Assembly: GCA_035713725.1 (NCBI GenBank)
Contig: DASTMZ010000221.1
Location: 1 to 54,384 of the forward strand
Direction of reading: 5' to 3'
DNA: 54,384 nucleotides
Source of the DNA: DASQPR01 sp035713725
Lineage (GTDB): Bacteria; Actinomycetota; Actinomycetes; Mycobacteriales; Micromonosporaceae
The notes under the pieces were generated by a model that saw only the letters and a program-made list of their open reading frames with translations, searched no databases and was not told the origin of the DNA. Positions 41,508-49,723 of the stretch are shown here, in pieces. Position numbers and translations under genes: made by a program. Position 1 is the stretch's first letter, and the number at the start of each line of letters is the position of its first letter.

Positions 41508-42829
41508 TGACCGATGACCCCGTTCATGCTGTCGATCCACTGCTGCGGGGTGATCTGCAGCTGGAACAGCTTGGCAATGTTGTCAAGCAGGGTCTCCGCG
41601 ACGGTCGGACTGAGGGCCTGGTCCCAGGACTGGGCGAAGACCTTCGCGCCGGATGCGATCGCGGACATGTCCTTCAGGTATTGCGCGTCGTCGCCGACGA
41701 AGAGGCTGGCGCTGTCGTTCAGCACCGGCACGCCGCCGGACTTGACCCAACCGGCCTTCTCGGCGTCGTCAACCAGGGTGGTGGAGAAGAACTTCTTCGC
41801 CACGGCCTGGTCAGCGGCGGACGCCTTCGACGAGATCGAGAGGTACTGGCCGGGGTTGCCAACCGTGTCGGTCGGGTCGCCCTTGCCGCCGTCGATCCCA
41901 GGGAAGTTCATCCAGCCTAGGCCGCCGGACTTGACGAAGTCGCCGCCGTTTGCCTGCTGGATGCCGTACGACCACGAACCGTGCACCATCATCGCGGCCT
42001 TGCCGGTGTAGAGCAGAGCCTGGTCGGCGTTGGAGTCGGCAGTGATCGACGAGAAGCCCTTGACGAACGCGTTCATCTTCACCAGGTTCTGGACCTTGTT
42101 CAGCATCTCCAGAACGGACGGGTCGGACCAGGCGTTCGGCGTGCCGGCGAACACGTTGTTGAACACATCGGGGCCGGCTTGGCGGTCGAGCAGGAACTCG
42201 AGCCACATCATGTTCGTCCACCGGGACTGGCCGCCCAGTGAGAACGGCGCGATCCCCTTGGCGTTGAACTTCGGGATCAGGTCGAGGATGTCGCCGTACG
42301 ACTGCGGGGGCTGTACGCCGACCGCGTCGAAGACCTTCTTGTTGTAGAACAGCACGATCGGCTGCACGGTCTCGATCGGCAGCGCGTAGATCTTGCCACC
42401 GACGGTGGCGGCGCCGAACGACGACGGCAGGATCTTCTGCTTGACCGCGGCGTTCTGGCCGAGCCAGTCCGTCAGGTCGACAACCTGGTTGGCGTCGACG
42501 TACGCCTTGAGTCCGCCACCGCCCCAGCCCCAGATCATCGTCGGGCCTTGACCGGCGCCGAGTGCCGTCTTGATCTTCTGCTTGTACGCGTCGTTCTGGA
42601 AGAACGTCGCGGCGATCTTGGTGGACGGGTTCGCCTTGTTGAAGCGGTCGACAGCCGCTTGACGGATCGGCTGGCCGGGCGGGCCGGAAAGCGACCAGTA
42701 GCTAGCGGTGCCTTTGCTGCCGCCCGCGCCGGACGGGCCTGAGGTGCCACATGCCGCAAGTGCGGCAGCACCGGCGGTGCCCACGGCGAGACCAAGGAAG
42801 TTACGCCGGGACAGAGCTGGTTGACTCAC
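41504..42829 (-). CDS. Extracellular sugar-binding lipoprotein with Tat-type signal
   Basis: A 441-residue family 1 solute-binding protein. The N-terminus SRRNFLGLAVGTAGAAALAAC combines a twin-arginine motif (RRNFLG) with a lipobox ending at Cys27, so it should be folded in the cytoplasm, exported by Tat and lipid-anchored. TASYWSLSGPPGQPIRQAAVDRFNKANPSTKI and GKAAMMVHGSWSYGIQQ are family features. GGAGGT lies six bases before the GTG. It is the first gene of the five-gene operon and follows the LacI-type operators. Confidence 0.92.
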   Translation of the reverse strand: MSQPALSRRNFLGLAVGTAGAAALAACGTSGPSGAGGSKGTASYWSLSGPPGQPIRQAAVDRFNKANPSTKIAATFFQNDAYKQKIKTALGAGQGPTMIWGWGGGGLKAYVDANQVVDLTDWLGQNAAVKQKILPSSFGAATVGGKIYALPIETVQPIVLFYNKKVFDAVGVQPPQSYGDILDLIPKFNAKGIAPFSLGGQSRWTNMMWLEFLLDRQAGPDVFNNVFAGTPNAWSDPSVLEMLNKVQNLVKMNAFVKGFSSITADSNADQALLYTGKAAMMVHGSWSYGIQQANGGDFVKSGGLGWMNFPGIDGGKGDPTDTVGNPGQYLSISSKASAADQAVAKKFFSTTLVDDAEKAGWVKSGGVPVLNDSASLFVGDDAQYLKDMSAIASGAKVFAQSWDQALSPTVAETLLDNIAKLFQLQITPQQWIDSMNGVIGQ

Positions 42830-43008
42830 GTTGACCTCCGTGCTCGAGACCTGAGATGCGCTCGCTGGGTGGACTGGGGGAAAGTGACGCTTTCGCGGGA
42901 ACGCCGTACAAGACCTCGAACGACGTACGCCAAAGCAGCCACCGGAGGAAGACCGTACCTGAGCTGGGTCGGTGCTTGGGGTTCGTGATGATCACTTGTG
43001 GACGTTGC

Positions 43009-43076
43009 GGGAGCGTTCCCGTAACCGGTCCCGGGAACGTTCCCGAACGCTAGAGCGCGTCGCCCTTCCAAATCAA
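43009..43076 (-). promoter_or_regulatory. Promoter and two LacI-type operators of the sugar operon
   Basis: GGGAGCGTTCCC (43009-43020, one mismatch) and CGGGAACGTTCCCG (43032-43045, perfect palindrome) have centres 24 bases apart. On the minus strand TTGATT (43071-43076), 18 bases, TAGCGT (43047-43052) forms a promoter just upstream of the perfect site. Central CG palindromes of this kind are typical LacI-family operators, and the last gene of the operon is a LacI repressor. Confidence 0.65.
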
Positions 43077-43185
43077 GATCAACGACGTCATCGATGCCGA
43101 ACCGAGACCTGGCGACCGGCCGGAGCGCAGGAACGCGTTCACCGAGGCCGGAACGGCTGACGTCCGGCTCGCCTATCGGCCGAAC

Positions 43186-43233
43186 TCGTGCCAATCGACC
43201 GGCCTCGCCAATCGACCAGACTCGCCAATCGGC
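43186..43233. repeat. Three 17-bp-period direct repeats
   Basis: CTCGTGCCAATCGACC, CTCGCCAATCGACC and CTCGCCAATCGGCC follow one another with a period near 17 bases (43186, 43204, 43221). They lie between the sugar-operon promoter and the methyltransferase stop; the last copy is one arm of the terminator hairpin. Confidence 0.5.
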
Positions 43234-43254
43234 CGCCTGCCGATCGGCGAGTCT
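43218..43254 (-). terminator. Strong hairpin after the methyltransferase gene
   Basis: AGACTCGCCAATCGGC (43218-43233) pairs with GCCGATCGGCGAGTCT (43239-43254) at 15 of 16 positions around the loop CGCCT. It begins 15 bases past the methyltransferase stop. There is no T-run, as is common for actinobacterial terminators. Confidence 0.6.
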
Positions 43255-43268
43255 GTGGAGGGATGGGC

Positions 43269-44030
43269 TCAGCGCCGTTCGAGCGTGAGCAGGGTGGCGG
43301 GATCGGGCGGCGCGGGCGCGCCGGGATCCGCGGCGACGACCTGCTCCAGCCGGCGAAAGCCGGCCTCCAACTCGTCCGGAGTGAACTGTGCGAGGGTTGA
43401 CAGGGTGCGCAGCCGCAGTCGTTCGAGCATGGCGGCCCGGGTGCCGGAGGACGGCTCGATGACCCTGCCGAAGCTGGCAACCCGCCAGCCGTACGACGTG
43501 AATGTCGCGATGACCTCGTGCAGCGGCTGAAACAGCGCGGCGTCCACCTCGAAGCCGCGCGGGAAGTATTCCAACCACCAGCCGGACGGCGGTATGTGGT
43601 CGCTGAAATTCGAGCGCAGTAGCAGCCGCCCCCCGGGCCTGAGCACCCTGGCCAGCTCACGTACCGCCCGGTGCTTGTCGAGCACGTGGTGCCACGACAA
43701 GAACATGAGGACGTAGTCGGCGCTGCCGGACTCCACTGGCATCTCTTCGGCGCAGCCGGCGAGATATCGCACATCGGGATGCTCCGACTGCGCCTGCGCA
43801 GTCTCGCGCATGCGAACCGACGGCTCGACGCCGGTCACCGGCCCGAACGCGCGCGCCAACGCGGGCGTGAACCGTCCCGTTCCGGAGCCGACGTCCAGCC
43901 CCACCAGCGGCCGCCGCTCGGGCAGCTGAGCTTCGAAGGCGCGGATCCACGCCTGCAGCTGGTGCTCGGTGAGCGCACGACCGCGTACGTAGTTCTGGTA
44001 CTGCTCCTTGTCGTAATCGATCCGCCTCAT
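43269..44030 (-). CDS. Class I SAM-dependent methyltransferase
   Basis: A 253-residue methyltransferase. Motif I is LVGLDVGSGTGRFTPALARAFG, the acidic loop VTGVEPS, motif II/III region CAEEMPVESGSADYVLMFLSWHHVLD, then ELARVLRPGGRLLLRSNF. It is of the UbiE/methyltransferase_11 type with an unknown acceptor, probably a small molecule. The ATG at 44030 follows GGGAG; the frame is open 260 bases further but that part is not protein-like. The C-terminal ~85 residues are a helical extension. A strong hairpin follows the stop. Confidence 0.85.
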   Translation of the reverse strand: MRRIDYDKEQYQNYVRGRALTEHQLQAWIRAFEAQLPERRPLVGLDVGSGTGRFTPALARAFGPVTGVEPSVRMRETAQAQSEHPDVRYLAGCAEEMPVESGSADYVLMFLSWHHVLDKHRAVRELARVLRPGGRLLLRSNFSDHIPPSGWWLEYFPRGFEVDAALFQPLHEVIATFTSYGWRVASFGRVIEPSSGTRAAMLERLRLRTLSTLAQFTPDELEAGFRRLEQVVAADPGAPAPPDPATLLTLERR

Positions 44031-44101
44031 CGCAGCTCCCGTATCGACCGGCGACCGCACGCCGAGCCTGGCCTGGACCGGTCGCGCACCAACGACCGAA
44101 C

Positions 44102-44875
44102 CTAGAACTGGCTGTGGTCGAGCCAATGAATGAACAGTGCTCCATCGCCACTGACCTGCACGCCCGGCTGCGCGGGGTCCAGCCGCCTGTTGAGCATCAG
44201 CAGGAGCTCGCGCGCGGGCGCTCGTACAGTCACATCCGCCGGCGCTTGCCGATGTTGCCAGTGGACACCAGCCGGCGTTTGTTCCACGTGCCATTCCCCC
44301 ACGCTCGGATCCGCGTCGATGGCAACGAAGTGCAGCGTTTCGCCGGCTCCGACAAGCCCGGCGAAGATCGGGTCGCGGCTATCGCTCGGCGACAGCGTGG
44401 CGATCGAGGTGAGCAGGTCGGATATCCCGTCCGCGCCGAGGTCTGCGGCCAGGTCGCCGAGTCGACCGCCGGCGAGCTCCGCATCGAAGCGGTGCACGAC
44501 CTCGTCATGCAGCATCTTGCGCAGCCAGAACTCGGCTGTGCGGTCGGGCTGCCAGGTCCACACCGGCTCGTCGGCGCCGGTGGTGCGGATCGCCTCGACT
44601 AGTCCACGGGCACCATCGACCAGCCACTCCGCCCATGCGGCGGGATCCTCGGGAGGATCGAGGACGACGTAATCGGGCGGTGTCTGGAGCCGCCCGGCCA
44701 CGATCTGCGTCGACCAACGATGCCCCGTCCCGACATGGCCGACCAGATCTCGGACCGTCCACTCCGGACACGTCGGCACCGGTGCCAGAGGTTCGAGCTC
44801 GTTGGCCGCCGCCGCGAGCCGGACCGCCTCGGCCTCGAACTCCACTTCGTACCGGTCCCGTTCCAGCCACGCCAC
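44102..44875 (-). CDS. Maleylpyruvate isomerase family mycothiol-dependent enzyme-like protein
   Basis: A 257-residue protein with the DinB-like MDMPI N-terminal domain (LAPVPTCPEWTVRDLVGHVGTGHRWSTQIVAG) whose conserved His residues, with those in MLHDEVVHRFDAELA, form the metal site. The C-terminal part (ETLHFVAIDAD...VTVRAPARELLLMLNRRL) is the MDMPI C-terminal domain. Members use mycothiol, the actinobacterial thiol, for isomerisation or detoxification. The GTG at 44875 begins the conserved part. Upstream of the methyltransferase, same strand, separated by about 70 bases. Confidence 0.85.
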   Translation of the reverse strand: MAWLERDRYEVEFEAEAVRLAAAANELEPLAPVPTCPEWTVRDLVGHVGTGHRWSTQIVAGRLQTPPDYVVLDPPEDPAAWAEWLVDGARGLVEAIRTTGADEPVWTWQPDRTAEFWLRKMLHDEVVHRFDAELAGGRLGDLAADLGADGISDLLTSIATLSPSDSRDPIFAGLVGAGETLHFVAIDADPSVGEWHVEQTPAGVHWQHRQAPADVTVRAPARELLLMLNRRLDPAQPGVQVSGDGALFIHWLDHSQF

Positions 44876-45035
44876 CGGCCAAGCGTAGACGTCCGTCGCG
44901 CCGCGGCAGTCACCGCGACCGGGGCCGGCGGATCTCGTCCGTCATCGTGTGCCGATCGCCCGCATGCCGGCGACCCAGCGCTCGCGAGAAGGTACCTGGC
45001 TTTGCGGTTCGGCCTTAGCGGGTCCGCGGCGCGAA

Positions 45036-45041
45036 TAGGCT
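45036..45041 (+). promoter_or_regulatory. TAGGCT -10 motif six bases before the TrxR-like fusion start
   Basis: TAGGCT followed by ACTTAC and ATG 45048, without a Shine-Dalgarno. This is the third instance of the layout in the window and predicts a leaderless mRNA. Confidence 0.4.
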
Positions 45042-45047
45042 ACTTAC

Positions 45048-46715
45048 ATGGCGACGTTGCCAGTGCTTCCGGCACTCTTCGTGGTTGACCGCGACGCCGG
45101 CGCGCTCGGCGTGCTGATCGAGGACCTGTCGCGGCGCTTCGGACATGACTTCGATGTGCTCGGGCACGCGTCACCCGCCACGGCGTTGGCCGAACTCGAG
45201 GCTCGGGCGCGCCGCCACGAGCCGGTCGCGTTGGTGTTGACTGCCGCTACGGACGCCGACGTGTTGTCTCAAGCGCATCACCTGCACCCGCACGCGAAGC
45301 GCGTGTTGCTCGTCGACCGCGACTACTCCGCGAACAGCCCGGCGGTGGCGGCGATGATGCTCGGACACGCCGACTATCACATCGTGCAGCCGTGGGCGGA
45401 CACCGAGATGCTCTACGGCCCGATGAGCGAGTTCCTCTCGTCGTGGACCAGGGAACACGAGCCGAGCTTCGAACTGTTCCGCATCGTGGCCGCCGATGAC
45501 GACGCGCGGGCTGGACAACTCCGCGACCTCATGACGCGCTTCAGCATGTCTCACGGGACGTACGCGGCGGATAGCGACGCCGGTCGACGACTGCTTCGAG
45601 AGGCCGGCGTCGACGGGTCGAGACTGCCGGTTGTCATCCGCTACGACGGCCGCGTGCTGATCGATCCGACGTTTTCTGATTTGGCGAACGCCATCGGCGT
45701 GGTCGTCACGAACAAGCTCGACACGTGCGACATGGTCATCGTCGGCGCCGGTCCGGCCGGGCTGACTGCCGCCGTCTACGGCGCCTCCGAGGGACTCGAC
45801 ACGGTGCTCGTGGAGGAAGAGGTCTCCGGCGGTCAGGCCGGCACGAGTCCGTTGATCCGCAACTACCCCGGCTTTCCGCACGGCATCAGCGGTGGGCTCC
45901 TGATGGAGCGCACCTGCGAGCAGGCATGGCTGATGGGTGCCCACCTGGTCTTCGCGCAGCGAGCCGTGTCGCTGGACGCGACTAACGGCGAACACGTGGT
46001 CCGCATGCTTGACGGCTCCTCGGTCCGGGCACGCGTCGTCGTACTCGCCACCGGCATCGACTGGCGGCGCCTCGGCGTACCCCGGCTTGAAGCTCTGGTC
46101 GGCTCCGGCGTGTTCTACGGCGCGGCGGTGAGCGAGAGCCGCGCGATGACCGGACAGCAGGTGTTCATCGTCGGCGCGGGCAACTCCGCCGGGCAGGCCG
46201 CGGTGCATCTAGCGAACCACGCGCGCACGGTGACGCTGCTGGTTCGTGGCGACCGCCTGCAGACGTCCATGTCGAGCTACCTGATCCGTGCGATCGAGGC
46301 AACACCGAACATCGCGGTACGCCTGCGTACCGAGGTGGTCGACGGTGGCGGTAACGGCACGCTCGAGTCGCTCACGCTGGCCGACCGCGACCGCGATGTG
46401 CGCGAGACGGTGGCCGCGAACGCGCTGTTCGTCATGATCGGTGGCGAGCCCAACACCCGATGGCTGCCGCCCGCCGTGGCACGCGACGCACACGGGTACG
46501 TGTTGACCGGCCGCGACGTTCTCGACGCGCCACGTGACACACATCCGCAGCGCGAACCACTGGCACTCGAGACGAGCGTGCCGGGTGTGTTCGCGGCTGG
46601 CGACGCGCGCCACGGGTCCATCAAGCGTGTGGCGTCGGCTGTCGGTGAGGGCGCGACGATCGTCCGCCTCGTCCACGAGTACCTCCGCGACACCGAGCCG
46701 GCATACGCCACCTGA
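45048..46715 (+). CDS. Receiver-like / thioredoxin-fold / TrxR-like flavoprotein fusion lacking CxxC
   Basis: A 555-residue three-part protein. Residues ~8-125 resemble a response regulator receiver (ALFVVDRDAGALGVLIEDL, RVLLVDRDY), but the usual phosphoacceptor environment is altered. Residues ~140-215 look like a thioredoxin/glutaredoxin fold (LFRIVAADDDARAGQLRDLMTRF, LPVVIRYDGRVLIDPT) with no active cysteines. Residues ~225-550 are thioredoxin-reductase-like: FAD motif MVIVGAGPAGLTAAVYGASEGL, NADPH motif VFIVGAGNSAGQAAVHLA, and VFAAGDARHGSIKRVASAVGEGA. Where TrxR has CATC, this reads GVFYGAAVSES, so dithiol chemistry is excluded. It may pass electrons to another acceptor or be a redox sensor. 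Confidence 0.88.
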   Translation: MATLPVLPALFVVDRDAGALGVLIEDLSRRFGHDFDVLGHASPATALAELEARARRHEPVALVLTAATDADVLSQAHHLHPHAKRVLLVDRDYSANSPAVAAMMLGHADYHIVQPWADTEMLYGPMSEFLSSWTREHEPSFELFRIVAADDDARAGQLRDLMTRFSMSHGTYAADSDAGRRLLREAGVDGSRLPVVIRYDGRVLIDPTFSDLANAIGVVVTNKLDTCDMVIVGAGPAGLTAAVYGASEGLDTVLVEEEVSGGQAGTSPLIRNYPGFPHGISGGLLMERTCEQAWLMGAHLVFAQRAVSLDATNGEHVVRMLDGSSVRARVVVLATGIDWRRLGVPRLEALVGSGVFYGAAVSESRAMTGQQVFIVGAGNSAGQAAVHLANHARTVTLLVRGDRLQTSMSSYLIRAIEATPNIAVRLRTEVVDGGGNGTLESLTLADRDRDVRETVAANALFVMIGGEPNTRWLPPAVARDAHGYVLTGRDVLDAPRDTHPQREPLALETSVPGVFAAGDARHGSIKRVASAVGEGATIVRLVHEYLRDTEPAYAT

Positions 46716-47096
46716 CGCTTCACAGCCCGAAGGCGCGAGTGTCGAGTTTACGACAATGCGCGATTCGTGCGTGCCCCACGAGAGCGCCCTTATCAGCCGA
46801 CCACCGGCCGCTGCGCGGCGTTGGTGCTGTCGGGTTCGTCCACTGTGCAACGTCCGGTCTCGCCACGTAGAGTGCTCCACGCGTGTCCACCCTCTCAGCC
46901 TCCGCACAGCGGTCAAACGCGATGTGACGTCGGCAGATCCAGCGAACGGCCGGGGTGGCTGGATGTCGCGCGACGCCGAGCAGTCGGCGAAAACCAGCTG
47001 TACTCGATAGCACGGATGAAGCGCCGCACGAGTGTGGGCCCACTGCACCATCGAGGTGCGGCCACCGCGGCACGAATGGATTGGGGCGAGACACGG
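46716..47096. other. Intergenic stretch without a supported gene
   Basis: About 380 bases with no convincing gene. Its first part (TTCGTGCGTG followed by GAGCGCCCT, about 46765-46792) recurs in altered form at about 47443-47467, after the small protein gene, so the 61-residue gene is flanked by related sequence. Confidence 0.4.
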
Positions 47097-47282
47097 ATGG
47101 GCTTTCTCGACAAGCTGAAGAACGCAGCCGGCGACGTGGTCGACTCGGCCAAGGACAAGGTCAACGACGCGACGGGACTCGACACCGACAAGGTGATCGA
47201 CGCATCCCGCAACGTCGCGGACGCGGCTCAGAGCCTCAACGACGCGCAGGATGCGCTGACGGAAGCCAGGCAGCAAAACTGA
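47097..47282 (+). CDS. Small amphipathic helical protein (61 aa)
   Basis: A 61-residue acidic, helical protein: MGFLDKLKNAAGDVVDSAKDKVNDATGLDTDKVIDASRNVADAAQ. The regular hydrophobic spacing and Ala/Asp/Lys composition resemble CsbD- or YtxH-like stress proteins and other small antitoxin- or lipid-associated helices, but I cannot assign a family. An in-frame ATG at 47076 exists; MGFLDKLK is the usual beginning for such proteins. It is monocistronic, with a strong terminator hairpin at 47398-47426. Confidence 0.6.
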   Translation: MGFLDKLKNAAGDVVDSAKDKVNDATGLDTDKVIDASRNVADAAQSLNDAQDALTEARQQN

Positions 47283-47309
47283 CCACGGACGGGCGGTTCG
47301 GTTAGCCGC

Positions 47310-47346
47310 ACCACCGGCGGTTGACCGGACCACCGGCGGTTGACCG
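47310..47346. repeat. Two tandem 19-bp copies
   Basis: ACCACCGGCGGTTGACCG occurs at 47310-47327 and 47329-47346, so the unit is repeated with a period of 19. It lies just after the 61-residue gene. Confidence 0.6.
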
Positions 47347-47397
47347 CGCCGACCCGCAGACCACACCGACCGCAGCAAACCCGTACCGACAAACGTT

Positions 47398-47426
47398 GGC
47401 GGCGTCCGCATCTCGCGGACGCCGCC
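47398..47426 (+). terminator. 12-bp perfect hairpin
   Basis: GGCGGCGTCCGC (47398-47409), loop ATCTC, GCGGACGCCGCC (47415-47426). The very stable stem lies between the 61-residue gene and the next carrier gene and is a likely I-shaped terminator; AACGTT/GTTGCG flank it without a T-run. Confidence 0.65.
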
Positions 47427-47583
47427 GTTGCGCTTTGGACGGTTCGTGCGTGTCGACGAGCGCCCTGATGCGACACATTGTCGCGCCACGGACGTTCGTC
47501 CGATGCCGTCACGATTAGCGGCGGGCCACAATGTCGCCGGGCGGTAGGCAGGATCCGCCCTTCGTCGTGTCTGGGGGTTGTTG

Positions 47584-49167
47584 ATGGCCGTCGAGCATGC
47601 ATCCTCGCGTGGCAAACGCATCGCACTGTCGGCGACGCTTTTCGCGGTCGCCATGACGTTCATCGATCAGACCATCGTCGCGATCGCCGCGCCGAGCATC
47701 CAGACGCAGCTGTCACTCAGCCGCGATGGGACACGGTGGGTGGTCAACGCCTACCTGTTGGCGCTTGCCGCCACGTTCGCGCTCGGCGGGCGCCTGGCCG
47801 ACATACTCGGACCGCGGCGCATGCTCACCATCGGCGTCATCGGATTCGCAGGTGCGTCGGCATTGTGCGGTGCAACGCCGACCGGGTCGCTCGCCGAGAC
47901 GTGGATCATCGCATTCCGTGCCGTCCAAGGTGTAGCGGCCGCGGTGATGGTGCCGGCGGCGCTTGCCATCGTGGTTGCTGCGTTCCCGATCCGTGAACGC
48001 GGGCGTGCCTTGGCAATATTCTTCGCGATCAGCGGCGGCCTGACGTCGATTGGCCCGATCGCGGGCGGCTACCTGACGCAGTGGACGTGGCGCGCGATCT
48101 TCTGGATCAACGTACCGATCGCGGTGCTGTCACTGATTCTCATCGCAATGATGGCCAAGACCCCGCACGCACGGCGCCATGACCGCATCGACATCGTCGG
48201 CGCGGCCGTCGTCACGGTCGGCATGGCGCTATCGGTGCTCGGCTTCGAGCAGGCAAGCGACTGGGGCTGGGACAACGCGGGCACCTGGGCCTGTATCGTC
48301 GGCGGCCTCGTGGTGCTCGCCGTATTCGTACGCATCGAGTCGACCAAGGACAGCCCGCTCATCCAGGTGCGCATCTTCCGCGACCGCGCGTTCGTGGTCG
48401 ACAACCTGGTGCTGTTCTTTTCGATGATCGCGTTCGTTCCAGTGTTCTTCTTCGGGAGCGTCTACTCGCAGGTCTCACTCGGCGACGACGCTAACGGGGC
48501 CGGCCTTTATCTGTTGCTCTTCTTCGCCGGGTTCGCGCCGGCCTCACAGGTCGGCGGCCGGATGCTGGACCGCGGCGGCGCGCGACGTCCGATGATCCTC
48601 GGCGCGGCGCTGGCGACCGTCGGATTCGCGTTGTGGGCCAACAGCGTCACACATCTGCATCTTGGCTCGCAGTGGCCGTACATCGTGATGTCCGGCGCCG
48701 GCATCGGCCTGCTGCTCGGTCCGGCGTCCACAGATGCCGTGAACCGCGCCATCGGCGCCTCCTACGGCGAAGTCACCGGCATCACGCAGACGGTGCGGAA
48801 CTACGGCTCGTCGCTAGGCATCGCTGTGCTGGGCACGGTGCTGACGACCGTATTCGCCAACCGGTTGACGTCGTCCTTCGTCACGCTCGGGCTGCCGGAG
48901 CACACCGCCAGCACAATTGCGCACACCGCGGCCAACGGTGGCGCCGGCCAGTCGGACATCAGTTCGGCACCGGCCGCGCTTCGCAACCAGATCGCGGAGA
49001 TCGTCAGTCGCGACTACGCGCTCGCCACTCGAGCGGTGCTCTATGGCATGGCGATCGCGTTGTTCCTGACGTTCTTGGCGGCGCGCGCGCATCCGGGCGG
49101 TCGAGCGGACAGCGCCGTCACTGACGAACAACAGGCCGAACCGGATCGACTCGCCGAGAAGCACTGA
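47584..49167 (+). CDS. DHA2-family (EmrB/QacA-like) MFS drug transporter
   Basis: A 527-residue, 14-helix carrier. Motif D1 is SATLFAVAMTFIDQTIVAIAAPSIQ, motif A LGGRLADILGPRRML, motif B VQGVAAAVMVPAALAIV, motif C ISGGLTSIGPIAGGYLTQWTWRAIFWINVPIAV. It likely exports toxic hydrophobic compounds by proton exchange. The ATG at 47584 follows GGGGG. The convergent gene is an Erm-like rRNA methyltransferase with only 16 bases between the stops, so efflux and ribosome protection genes meet tail to tail. Confidence 0.88.
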   Translation: MAVEHASSRGKRIALSATLFAVAMTFIDQTIVAIAAPSIQTQLSLSRDGTRWVVNAYLLALAATFALGGRLADILGPRRMLTIGVIGFAGASALCGATPTGSLAETWIIAFRAVQGVAAAVMVPAALAIVVAAFPIRERGRALAIFFAISGGLTSIGPIAGGYLTQWTWRAIFWINVPIAVLSLILIAMMAKTPHARRHDRIDIVGAAVVTVGMALSVLGFEQASDWGWDNAGTWACIVGGLVVLAVFVRIESTKDSPLIQVRIFRDRAFVVDNLVLFFSMIAFVPVFFFGSVYSQVSLGDDANGAGLYLLLFFAGFAPASQVGGRMLDRGGARRPMILGAALATVGFALWANSVTHLHLGSQWPYIVMSGAGIGLLLGPASTDAVNRAIGASYGEVTGITQTVRNYGSSLGIAVLGTVLTTVFANRLTSSFVTLGLPEHTASTIAHTAANGGAGQSDISSAPAALRNQIAEIVSRDYALATRAVLYGMAIALFLTFLAARAHPGGRADSAVTDEQQAEPDRLAEKH

Positions 49168-49183
49168 TGACGTAACGGCGGCG

Positions 49184-49723
49184 TCATCGTCGCCGAATCG
49201 TCAGTACGGCCGAGTCGACCCGTGGCGGCGGGACGAACGCCCGACGTGGCACGGATCGACCGACGTCCACGGTCCATCGGCGAAGCCATCGCTGCGATCC
49301 GGGCACCCGACCGTCGGCGTAGCGGCGTGCGGCGGCCCGTTGCAGCACGAGGTCCGCGCTAATAAGCCGGGAATCCGGCGCCAACAAGGTACGCAGCACC
49401 GCGCTGGTAACGGCGTACGGCGGACTCGACACCACGCGGAACGGCCGGCGCGGCAGTCGCAGTGCGGCAGCATCCGCCCGTACCACCGTCACCGGCCGTC
49501 CGGCGAACCGCTCGCGCAGGTGTGCCGCGCGATCCGGGTGGAGCTCCACGGCCACCACCTGGGCGCCGGCCGCCACCAGATGCCCGGTCAGCGCGCCACG
49601 GCCCGCACCGATGTCGAGGACGAGGTCACCGGGGCGTACGCCGGCGTCGGCGACCACCCGCGCGGCCCACTCATCGGTGAGCGGATGCCAGCCCCACGCA
49701 TTCGGTGCCCCGACCGCGGACAC
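49184..49723 (-). CDS. Erm-like 23S rRNA adenine N6-methyltransferase
   Basis: A 179-residue methyltransferase of the KsgA/Erm superfamily: SAM motif I LVLDIGAGRGALTGHLVAAGAQVVAVELHPDRAAHLRERF, motif II/III VVRADAAAL, motif IV VVSSPPYAVTSAVLRTLL in place of the usual N-I/L-P-Y/F, and LVLQRAAARRYADG. It is closest in pattern to the short mycobacterial Erm(37)-type proteins that methylate the macrolide-binding region of 23S rRNA, and lacks the C-terminal helical domain of classical Erm. The Asn-to-Ser change in motif IV is shared with that subgroup, as far as I recall. Start GTG 49723 has no strong ribosome site. Confidence 0.78.
   Translation of the reverse strand: MSAVGAPNAWGWHPLTDEWAARVVADAGVRPGDLVLDIGAGRGALTGHLVAAGAQVVAVELHPDRAAHLRERFAGRPVTVVRADAAALRLPRRPFRVVSSPPYAVTSAVLRTLLAPDSRLISADLVLQRAAARRYADGRVPGSQRWLRRWTVDVGRSVPRRAFVPPPRVDSAVLTIRRR

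Noticed and set aside
43186..43254. CRISPR-like short repeat array
   Set aside because: Only three copies, no unique spacers of regular length, and no cas genes in the window.
45171..46208. 345-residue minus-strand frame
   Set aside because: Antisense to the TrxR-like fusion; composition is His/Arg/Asp-rich and lacks any fold signature.
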